Positions 1 to 6,478 of a stretch of 15,845 bases of DNA are shown here, one piece after another; position 1 is the first letter of the stretch, and each line of letters begins with the position of its first letter. The DNA comes from an archaeon (GTDB lineage Archaea > Asgardarchaeota > Heimdallarchaeia > Hodarchaeales > S146-22), in contig JAJRXH010000489.1 in the NCBI GenBank assembly GCA_024276395.1, positions 1 through 15,845 of the forward strand, given 5' to 3'. The notes beneath the pieces were generated by a model. That model searched no databases and was not told where the DNA came from. It saw only the letters and a list, made by a program, of their open reading frames with translations. The position numbers and the translations under genes were made by a program.

Positions 1-35
1 ATGAGGGACATCCATTACCATAATTCTTTATATCA

Positions 36-557
36 TTAGGAAACCCAATACTGCTCGAATTTTTGAATTCCTCTTCTTTGTAAGACTTTTTTTGCTAATT
101 CATTGTCATGAATCATCCTCTTTCCCGATAGTGCATGTTGAACAATCTCTCTCGAATACCTCGACACGTCAATTTGGTCGATTCGTGTTAAAGAAATCCA
201 GCCAACTTGGTCTATTTCAGACTCTTGAGGTATTAACGGTTCAGGAGGTGAAAGAAGCATGCCACTAAAAACCACGTAGACATCAGTTAGCCCATCTTCT
301 AAGCGTACCATGCTTCTGATACCGATGATACCCTCTGGTCTGATTCTCATTCCTGTTTCTTCTTTTACTTCACGAATGACGGCTTCTTGAAGTGTTTCAC
401 CGGGATCGACCATTCCTCCCGGTATTAACCAAAGACCTCGTGCACGGCCATATTTCAACTTGACTAATAAGACCTTATTATCATGAATGACGACAGCACC
501 AACTCCCACGAAATGAGTTGCCATGGATCTTGGATACGACACTTTTTTCATCTCCAT
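36..557 (-). CDS. Nudix family hydrolase
   Basis: A 173-residue protein with a complete Nudix box: the glycine pair of GGMVDPGE at about residues 47-54, then REVKEETGM, fitting G-x5-E-x7-RE-hydrophobic-x-EE-x-G. Proteins of this family split a nucleoside diphosphate linked to another group, using divalent metal held by the box glutamates; the exact substrate cannot be read from the sequence. The N-terminal strand pattern (VGVGAVVIHDNKVLLVK) is typical, and the length matches a single-domain Nudix enzyme. The start is ATG; a second ATG two codons later is a possible alternative. A GAGAGG sequence lies about 13 bases upstream, rather far for a ribosome binding site. The gene begins 27 bases after the methyltransferase stop on the same strand, so the two are probably co-transcribed. 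A functional link between them is not established. Confidence 0.9.
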   Translation of the reverse strand: MEMKKVSYPRSMATHFVGVGAVVIHDNKVLLVKLKYGRARGLWLIPGGMVDPGETLQEAVIREVKEETGMRIRPEGIIGIRSMVRLEDGLTDVYVVFSGMLLSPPEPLIPQESEIDQVGWISLTRIDQIDVSRYSREIVQHALSGKRMIHDNELAKKVLQRRGIQKFEQYWVS

Positions 558-584
558 TTCTTTTCGTCATCCTCTCTTGTCTTT

Positions 585-3500
585 TCACCATAATTGGGAA
601 AGCCGTTTTTTAATGAGTTGGATGTCTTTTACCATCAAATCTTTTAATATTTTCAATCGGAAGGAACTAGTTTCTGTTTTTAGGAGGTCCTCCATTCTTG
701 GAGGTCTGATCCAATCTGGATAGGATAACTCTGGTAGGGAAGAAAGAGATTTTTTCCAGTTTCTCGAATTTCGTGACTCCTTTACTAAGTCATCAACTAG
801 CTGTTCCATAAGGTTCACGAGTGCTGAGGTCAGTGAGAGCTCGATGGTCTGATGCTCACTAGCAGCATTGAGACAGTGTAATGCCTTGGAAATCCAAGCA
901 ACGGCATCATGAATTTCTTTATTTGGCCGGGGAATGGGGAACTTGAGCAGAACTGACTTGTCTACTTGTAAGTGATGTCCTTGATGTTTAAGATAATGTA
1001 GCATTTCACGACCAAATGAGCTATTGAGGATCCCACAAACATAATACGGTGACAAGTGTGCATTTTCTTGAAGCTTGATGAGGATGCATGAAAGGTCGAC
1101 ATAGTAGGGAATGGGAACGACCGCGAATCTTGGTTGCGGCGTCTTGCGAACACCAATAATCTTATGTTGGACTTCAAACCATTCAGGCTGTCTTGCACGA
1201 TGCAAGCCGTAAGGTCTGTGATCTGAAGTGATGAGAGGCTGAAAATGATCAAGGTGTGATCTAATGTTTTGATATTGCCTTGGACGTGCTAAAACCTGCT
1301 GTAGATTTTTTTGGTCCGTGTAAATGATGACTTTTTCCACGTGCATACTGAAATGAAACGCCTTGACATCGCGTGCCATGAAGAAAGGACGAAATAATGT
1401 CAGTTCATGAGATGACCATTTTTTCTGACGAAATTCTTTCAAGCTAAGAGAAAAAATCCCTTCTCCTACCTTCCATTTATCCTTCGATGCAAACACTTTT
1501 CTTAATCCCCGTGCGGTGACGACATTTTGCGGAGCCGTGAGACCGAGCTGGACTTCGTTGGTCGTGAGATATAGTGATCGTGATGCGACTTTTTCATACG
1601 TTTGATAGCGTTCCCATGAGGATACGTGAAGCAAATCATTATTGAAGTCATATAACAAGGCAAGTGGAACGTTAAATTCCTTGAAGTAGTTTTTCCGCTT
1701 GTTTTTATCGTTTAACCACGTGAATGAGAGATCTTTTCGACAACTTGGTTCCTTACATTGATGATGCCAAATATTGCACGTCTTTCCTTCACTTCCCATC
1801 TTGGGATCTCGTTTTTCGAGAATGAGGATCATATCATGATGGCCAGGAGCCCGTTCGAAGACTGGATGCCTGCCGAAAAAGATGAAGTGTCGTGGAATCG
1901 ACTCAGAAAATATTTTTTTTCTTAATTTTCTAGCAAAAAGTCTATTAATCCAGTACTCTGGTACAATGAAGCCCAAAATACCCCCTTGAGTCATGAGATC
2001 AATTCCTAATGAAATGAAAAAATAAAAAAGATCGACCTTTTGCTCGTAATATTTTAAGCCAATGGGTGAGCGCTTGAGACTACGAAAGATGTTCTTGTTA
2101 TCACGAACTTCTACCAAATAAGGGGGATTTCCAATTACTAAATCAAAACCAGAGTTAGTGAAAAAAACTTTTGGAAATTCTAAGAACCAATGAATGGGCA
2201 GAAGGTCATTTTCAAGGGGTAGTTTCACGTGAACTTGTTCCTTCCAGATTTCATCTATCATTTGGATGATTAGGTCATTTAGGGTTAGGCACGTTCTAAT
2301 GAAAGGGTGAAGATCTCCCTTTTTGATGATGACTTCTTTGCGAATATCTCTTATTTGACCCATCAAGACGCAATGGAGATGAATGAAGTTGATGAAGGTC
2401 TGTTGATCCATTACCTGAGAGGAAAACGAAGTTTTTCTCGAGAGATCTAGCATGGCACGTGCGTGTTGTTCAAGTTTTTCTCTTTGGTCTTTCTTCAGAT
2501 ACGAATCGTCATTGACGACGATTTGATCTGCTTTCAGTAACTCAGCAAGTATTATTTTCACTTGAGTTAAATGACGACTTGTTATCTTGACGAAATTTTC
2601 CGTGGAAAGAGCATTTTTCACAGCTTCTTGCAAGTCATTAACTGTTACAAAACCCATCAAGGAATTTCCCACGACAAGATTGAAGGTCAAGTTATTGCTA
2701 ATCCATGAAAGGAGTTCCTTGATCTTTTCTCTCGGTAAGAGACTCATGATCGAGAAGAACATTCGAATCTTACAAGCAGCGACAGCAATTGGATTAGTAT
2801 CGGCTCCATAAATTGCTGGGATGCAATATTTTATGCCAATGAACGCTTTCAAAAGATTCCACGAGGTAGGTCCTTCTCGAGAGATCACGGGATGATTATC
2901 TAGGAGTTTTTTCTTCAGGTGCTGATGGCACTGGATTAACTCTAGCCATAGATCCACCAATGTGTTGATCATTGGTACGGCAAAGTGCCCCACACCAAGT
3001 GCGGATGCCAAAATTTTGATGTATTGGAGCATTTTTGATAAGAAGGAGGCTATTTCATCATTATCAGTAGTTATCGCTTCTTTTATGCTAGTGAATGAAA
3101 GAGAGTTGAAATTTTCCTTCAATCGTTCTAGGAGAAATGTTTCTAATGTAGATCTTGTAATGAAAGTGGCAATCTCCGTGGGGGTATAATAAGAACCAGT
3201 CTTTTTCTTGGTTTCATCATTTAAGATGTTTTGGACGTATCTTCCTACGTCTGTTTCCGTGATTTTTATTTCCCTTTTTTGGTAATGTTGGTCGATTTTG
3301 CTCTGAAAAATGTCAATGAATTTTAAAAAGTCAGACGAATTCATCGAGAATTCTTCATATCTTGGAAAATTCTTGAAGATAATCTCTTCGATTAGGTTTT
3401 TTATCGAGATTTCTGGAAGTTCATTGTTGTGAGTAAGCAGCATCTTGACGAAAATTTTCTTTAACGATGCTAAATCGTGCTGAGATGATGTGGAAATGAA

Positions 3501-3734
3501 CATACGTGTTGTTTCAAGACTTTCAAGAAATGAACTTTTATCTCTAAAGAAGAATAACAACAGAAACGTGAAGAGAATGAACAAGTCAAGGAGAAAAAAG
3601 CCTTTGTTCTTTTTTTGATTGACTTTTTCACGATCATTTTTCGTGATTGGGCCATGAACCAGATCTCTAGATTCAATTAATAACTGGATCAGTTCTTGAC
3701 TCGTTGTCAGTCTTGAATTCACCTTGAATTTCAC
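585..3734 (-). CDS. Eco57I/TaqI_C-type adenine-specific DNA methyltransferase-like protein with degenerate motif I
   Basis: A 1049-residue protein with the layout of solitary type IIG-like adenine-N6 methyltransferases. Motifs in order: SYYTP (181-185, motif X region), YGADTNP (309-315, with D312 where the ribose-binding acid is expected), VVGNSL (354-359), IGNPPY (534-539, catalytic motif IV), and a C-terminal TaqI_C-like target-recognition region (about 780-980, including NSSFGREML and KFPIPRP). Motif I, normally like DPACGSGHF, reads ASALGVGHF (243-251): Asp, Pro and Ser of the SAM loop are lost. I see no PD-(D/E)xK nuclease motif in the first 180 residues. Residues 47-63 are very hydrophobic, at the place where relatives have a leucine/phenylalanine-rich helix. 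The start is GTG with a stop ten codons upstream and no clear Shine-Dalgarno. SAM binding may be lost or altered, so this may be a pseudo-enzyme. PglX of BREX is the main alternative, but no BREX partners are present. Confidence 0.85.
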   Translation of the reverse strand: MKFKVNSRLTTSQELIQLLIESRDLVHGPITKNDREKVNQKKNKGFFLLDLFILFTFLLLFFFRDKSSFLESLETTRMFISTSSQHDLASLKKIFVKMLLTHNNELPEISIKNLIEEIIFKNFPRYEEFSMNSSDFLKFIDIFQSKIDQHYQKREIKITETDVGRYVQNILNDETKKKTGSYYTPTEIATFITRSTLETFLLERLKENFNSLSFTSIKEAITTDNDEIASFLSKMLQYIKILASALGVGHFAVPMINTLVDLWLELIQCHQHLKKKLLDNHPVISREGPTSWNLLKAFIGIKYCIPAIYGADTNPIAVAACKIRMFFSIMSLLPREKIKELLSWISNNLTFNLVVGNSLMGFVTVNDLQEAVKNALSTENFVKITSRHLTQVKIILAELLKADQIVVNDDSYLKKDQREKLEQHARAMLDLSRKTSFSSQVMDQQTFINFIHLHCVLMGQIRDIRKEVIIKKGDLHPFIRTCLTLNDLIIQMIDEIWKEQVHVKLPLENDLLPIHWFLEFPKVFFTNSGFDLVIGNPPYLVEVRDNKNIFRSLKRSPIGLKYYEQKVDLFYFFISLGIDLMTQGGILGFIVPEYWINRLFARKLRKKIFSESIPRHFIFFGRHPVFERAPGHHDMILILEKRDPKMGSEGKTCNIWHHQCKEPSCRKDLSFTWLNDKNKRKNYFKEFNVPLALLYDFNNDLLHVSSWERYQTYEKVASRSLYLTTNEVQLGLTAPQNVVTARGLRKVFASKDKWKVGEGIFSLSLKEFRQKKWSSHELTLFRPFFMARDVKAFHFSMHVEKVIIYTDQKNLQQVLARPRQYQNIRSHLDHFQPLITSDHRPYGLHRARQPEWFEVQHKIIGVRKTPQPRFAVVPIPYYVDLSCILIKLQENAHLSPYYVCGILNSSFGREMLHYLKHQGHHLQVDKSVLLKFPIPRPNKEIHDAVAWISKALHCLNAASEHQTIELSLTSALVNLMEQLVDDLVKESRNSRNWKKSLSSLPELSYPDWIRPPRMEDLLKTETSSFRLKILKDLMVKDIQLIKKRLSQLW

Positions 3735-3990
3735 CGGGTAGATGTTTATCAGTGTCGTACTTCATTCAATTCTGCTTGCACGTGTCTAGGTGCTCATGGT
3801 CTTCAAAATTAGGTGATTTATTCTTTATTTCATATCAATGGCCGTGCCGTGTCACACTTTCTGGTGTTTGACTGCATTAGCGATTACAGAATACATGAGT
3901 GTCCTCTTCCTAGATTGGAGGTTATCTCATGGTGACATCAAGGGTGAGATATGATATCAATGTATTACTGGCAAAATTTCGTTTTTGTCT

Positions 3991-4004
3991 ACGTGTGACA
4001 CGTG
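3991..4004. repeat. Inverted repeat ACGTGT-g-ACACGT, operator-like
   Basis: A perfect palindrome with six-base arms and one central base (3991-4003), followed by G so that the right half reads TGACACGTG. The same nine bases recur at 4047-4055, and the reverse form CACGTGTC is at 3779-3786. It lies about ten bases before the TATA box at 4014, where an archaeal regulator could act. ACG/CGT words are common across the whole window, which weakens the case. Confidence 0.35.
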
Positions 4005-4012
4005 GTATCTGC

Positions 4013-4022
4013 CTATAAAAAA
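4013..4022 (+). promoter_or_regulatory. Candidate TATA box in the gene desert
   Basis: CTATAAAAAA is a good match to an archaeal TATA element, predicting transcription from about 4040. No real gene follows for 1 kb, so the product would be an RNA or a very short peptide. A 14-codon frame (4046-4090) starts with ATG right at the predicted start but has no other support. GACACG boxes lie on either side, at 3997-4002 and 4048-4053. Confidence 0.35.
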
Positions 4023-4460
4023 CTTTTTCTCACGAGTCATTGGTGATGACACGTGAATTGGAGGCTTATTCAGTCATCCCTTTCTTTTAAAACGTATTTT
4101 GAAATAACAACCCGCCATTTTAAATACTTCAAGGGGAAATGAATATAACTCTCGTAAATTGTTGGTGTCATGATAAAACAAGTGTAGGATTTCTTCTTCC
4201 ATATTTATTAATTAATTTGTAAGAGAGCATCACGTTAAGCATTCAAGACAATCTTCTGTATCTTTCGTGATTGAAAATCGGAACTAAATGCTGTTCATAG
4301 CTGCTGAATTGCTGTTGAAAGATTGGAAAAAAGAAAACATCACTCAACAAGATGAAATCTCATGATACTCGAGTCTTTATCGATGTTGTTACGATGGGGA
4401 AGAACAACCTTGCTTGAATCTCGAAAACACCAAGAAATTTCGTGAACAGGGATCGTGTAT

Positions 4461-4620
4461 GGGCAATGGCAGCTTCCACTTCATTGCGGGGCGTGTTGCT
4501 CAATGGAAGGCTTGTATTGCCCCGTGACGATCCCCAGCTCTGGTGTTGCCACCCTTTCGTGTCAATCCATCATCACGACATCAGGTGACCTTCGTGGGTG
4601 GCTCAGCCATCATCGCCATT
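4461..4620. ncRNA. GC-rich island, candidate structured RNA
   Basis: By hand count, 4481-4560 has 46 G+C out of 80 bases, well above its surroundings. Short stems can be drawn: GCAATG/CATTGC (4463-4468 with 4482-4487), a nine-pair stem with two G-T pairs (4484-4492 with 4519-4527), and GGTG-ttgc-CACC (4542-4553). The first two overlap and would be alternatives. GC-rich islands in AT-rich archaea often mark structured RNAs. No known family core was recognised and the strand is undecided. Confidence 0.25.
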
Positions 4621-4660
4621 AACTTTCTTCTTCGTTGGATTATAAGTGCTTACGGATGAT
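4568..4660. repeat. Imperfect direct repeat, copy 1
   Basis: Begins with CATCATCAC (4568-4576) and ends with TGGATTA-4 bases-TGCTTACGG-1 base-TGAT (4636-4660). Copy 2 at 4762-4855 has the same blocks in the same order with almost the same spacing (68 and 69 bases from the start of the first block to the start of the second), while the interior differs. A T-rich tract follows at 4701. Confidence 0.5.
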
Positions 4661-4761
4661 AATTTTCACATCCAGATGCAGGTTACATATCATCTTTCCC
4701 CTTTTTTCTCTTCTCGGTCTTGTTAATCACGTTATCTTGCAAGTGATTCATAGATTTTAGG

Positions 4762-4855
4762 CATCATCACCGAGTCATCGCCAAGACCAAGATTGCTCCT
4801 CGAGTTATGAGGATAAAACACGAGGTCTCGTGGATTACCCCTGCTTACGGGTGAT
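4762..4855. repeat. Imperfect direct repeat, copy 2
   Basis: Begins with CATCATCAC (4762-4770) and ends with the 25-base block at 4831-4855, which matches copy 1 at 20 of 25 positions; the differences are mainly CCCC for TAAG. Here the block can fold as TTACCC/GGGTGA. Within the interior lies CACGAG-gt-CTCGTG (4819-4832), absent from copy 1. A T7 tract follows at 4862, as would suit transcription termination on the plus strand. Confidence 0.5.
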
Positions 4856-5077
4856 TTCTCATTTTTTTCTTAAATGACAAGATCTTGCGGTCATCATCCC
4901 TGGTTGCCCCTCATTCTCATCATTAGAAATCTTTCTCGCACCGATACTTGTTTCTGGTTTTTCAATTGTGATGATCTCTTTCGTCTTATAGGATGTGAGG
5001 ACACCTCTGAAGTAGATGATATTTGTTTTCATGATTTCAGAGATCTCTAACTAGGAAATTTTTTAATAAAACCCCCA

Positions 5078-5085
5078 TTATAAAG
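5078..5085 (+). promoter_or_regulatory. TATA box of the Rab-like GTPase gene
   Basis: TTATAAAG lies about 30-45 bases before the candidate start codons. Transcription would begin near 5107, giving a very short leader to GTG 5118 or ATG 5127. No Shine-Dalgarno sequence is visible, in line with near-leaderless initiation. Confidence 0.5.
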
Positions 5086-5117
5086 GAATGAAATTCATGA
5101 ACAATCACGATACGTGA

Positions 5118-5720
5118 GTGAATTTTATGAAAAGGGGTTATTTTAGGAGAAAATTTGCTGAAGATCAGATCAAAATAGTTAAAGTCATATTAGGTGGAAG
5201 TTGGGGAGTTGGAAAGACTTCCATCCGCAAATGTTACCTGGGAATGGGGTTTGAGGCAACGTACAAGCAAACTTTTGGTGCCGATTTCGCATTGAAACAA
5301 ACGACATCTCAATTAGATGGAACAACTATCACGATGAATTGGCAAATCTGGGATATTGCTGGACAGCCTGCCTTTGAAAAGCTGCGAAAAATGTATATTT
5401 ATGGATCTCACGCTGCCTTGGTTGTTTTTGACATTACACGTCCAGAAACATTAGCGGAGGCTGAAGAATGGTGTTTCGATATTTGGACTCATTCTGGATC
5501 TTCTCGGATGGTACCAATCGTTTTAGTTGGGAATAAGATTGATTTGAGAAGTGATCCTAAAATCAAGAAAGATCACGAAATCTTGCATCCAGATGATGGA
5601 TTACAACTGGCCAATAAATTGCGAGTTCCCTACATTGAAACATCTGCAAAAACAGGGGAGAACATTAATCAAGCTTTCAACTTGCTTGCCCAGACCCTTT
5701 TTATGAAAGATGAGTACTAA
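5118..5720 (+). CDS. Rab/Ras-like small GTPase
   Basis: A 200-residue single-domain GTPase with all five G motifs: P-loop GSWGVGKT (27-34), switch I TFG (52-54), DIAGQ (79-83), NKID (139-142) and ETSAK (174-178). The order and the spelling of G3 and G5 are Rab-like. Q83 matches the catalytic Gln61 of Ras. At the position of Ras Gly12 there is W29 (codon 5202-5204), where Rabs normally have a small residue. There is no C-terminal cysteine, so no eukaryote-type prenylation; membrane attachment, if any, needs a partner. The start is uncertain: GTG at 5118 lies directly after an in-frame TGA, while ATG at 5127 is an equal candidate. Such proteins are typical of Asgard archaea. It stands first in a same-strand row with the Arf-like GTPase (162-base gap) and beta-RFAP synthase. 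Confidence 0.95.
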   Translation: MNFMKRGYFRRKFAEDQIKIVKVILGGSWGVGKTSIRKCYLGMGFEATYKQTFGADFALKQTTSQLDGTTITMNWQIWDIAGQPAFEKLRKMYIYGSHAALVVFDITRPETLAEAEEWCFDIWTHSGSSRMVPIVLVGNKIDLRSDPKIKKDHEILHPDDGLQLANKLRVPYIETSAKTGENINQAFNLLAQTLFMKDEY

Positions 5721-5854
5721 AGAAATGAGTGCACAAGAGAAATGGATTCCAAGATTAGCTTGCTTCCAGAGATTTCGCGACTTGTAATGAAAAACTCTTT
5801 TAAATGATGGTAAGGTGCCTCTTCATGGATATAAGTTACTGGCATCTATCTCGA

Positions 5855-5863
5855 TTATAAAAT
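5855..5863 (+). promoter_or_regulatory. TATA box of the Arf-like GTPase gene
   Basis: TTATAAAAT is centred about 24 bases before the ATG at 5883, so transcription should start at or next to the start codon. This is the clearest leaderless arrangement in the window, and it shows that the Arf-like gene has its own promoter. Confidence 0.6.
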
Positions 5864-5882
5864 AAATCGGTGGCAGACCACG

Positions 5883-6419
5883 ATGAAAATTTTTGATAAA
5901 GAAGTCACCACGGCAGTAACTTTCGTGGGATTGGAAAATGCTGGGAAAACCACCTTAATCACTCGATTGAAAGGAAAAGAACCAGAAAAAGATTATATCC
6001 CCACGATGGGAATGAATATGGAAGTGCTCTCCATCGAAGGGTTAGATCTAATGGCTGTTGATATCGGTGGCCAAGCTGAATTTCGTGATGCTTATTGGGA
6101 GGCCCAGATTAAAAAAGCTGCAGGAATTGTATTCGTATTTGACTCAGCAGATCCTTCAAGAGTAGAGGAAGCAGGTACTTGGCTACAAAAGGTCTCCACG
6201 TGGGCACGCCCAGAGGCAGCTTTTCTCTTTCTTGCTAATAAAAAAGATCTTGCCGAAGCCATGCCGCTTGATCAAATCATTGAGGCACTCAACTTGCGTG
6301 AAGTAATGTCAAAACGTCCTCACTCCTTTGCGGTGCATCAGATCTCCGCCTTGTATAATGATGGCGTGGATGAAGCATGGAATTGGTTAGTTGAAAGGAT
6401 TAAAACGGGCCAAAAATAG
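5883..6419 (+). CDS. Arf/Sar-like small GTPase
   Basis: A 178-residue GTPase of the Arf type: P-loop GLENAGKTT (16-24, compare GLDAAGKTT of Arf), switch I PTMGMN (40-45), DIGGQ (60-64; the GGQ spelling separates Arf from Rab), NKKD (119-122) and SAL (155-157). The tryptophan that usually precedes DxGGQ in Arf is V59. The N-terminus (MKIFDKE) lacks the glycine-2 and amphipathic helix that anchor eukaryotic Arfs, so membrane contact would have to be indirect. The ATG lies about 24 bases below a TATA box, which fixes this start well. It follows the Rab-like gene on the same strand, and beta-RFAP synthase follows after 59 bases. The role in archaeal cells is unknown; membrane or cytoskeletal regulation is inferred from the family. 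Confidence 0.92.
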   Translation: MKIFDKEVTTAVTFVGLENAGKTTLITRLKGKEPEKDYIPTMGMNMEVLSIEGLDLMAVDIGGQAEFRDAYWEAQIKKAAGIVFVFDSADPSRVEEAGTWLQKVSTWARPEAAFLFLANKKDLAEAMPLDQIIEALNLREVMSKRPHSFAVHQISALYNDGVDEAWNWLVERIKTGQK

Positions 6420-6478
6420 AACAGTTTTCTTTAAAGGTTATTTAACAAACATCCAAGTGATGGGTAGAGTGCATCATC

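Larger units (their letters stand above)
3735..5117. other. Gene desert, about 1.4 kb, with repeats and possible RNA genes
   Basis: No reading frame of 60 codons or more occurs on either strand, in a window otherwise densely coding. It holds boxes with core GACACG/CGTGTC (3779-4055), a TATA box at 4014, a GC-rich island with short hairpins (about 4461-4620), two copies of an imperfect repeat (4568-4660 and 4762-4855), several T-rich tracts (4701-4707, 4861-4868), and the promoter of the Rab-like gene at the right end. I found no tRNA, no CRISPR, and no recognisable RNase P or SRP RNA core. The best readings are one or more untranslated RNAs or a decayed gene region. Confidence 0.6.

Noticed and set aside
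651..3734. Active type IIG restriction enzyme
   Set aside because: No nuclease motif was found before the methyltransferase domain, and motif I is degenerate, so only a methyltransferase-like call is supported.
4418..4588. Open frame of 56 codons over the GC-rich island
   Set aside because: No ribosome binding site, a residue make-up unlike the neighbouring proteins, and no recognisable motif; it probably reflects the high GC content.
4968..5010. Possible C/D box small RNA (GTGATGA at 4968-4974, CTGA at 5007-5010)
   Set aside because: No D' box, only a poor C'-like sequence, wrong internal spacing, and no pairing of the ends.
3735..5117. tRNA, CRISPR array, RNase P or SRP RNA in the gene desert
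   Set aside because: No T-loop pattern, no regularly spaced short repeats, and none of the conserved RNase P or SRP core sequences seen.
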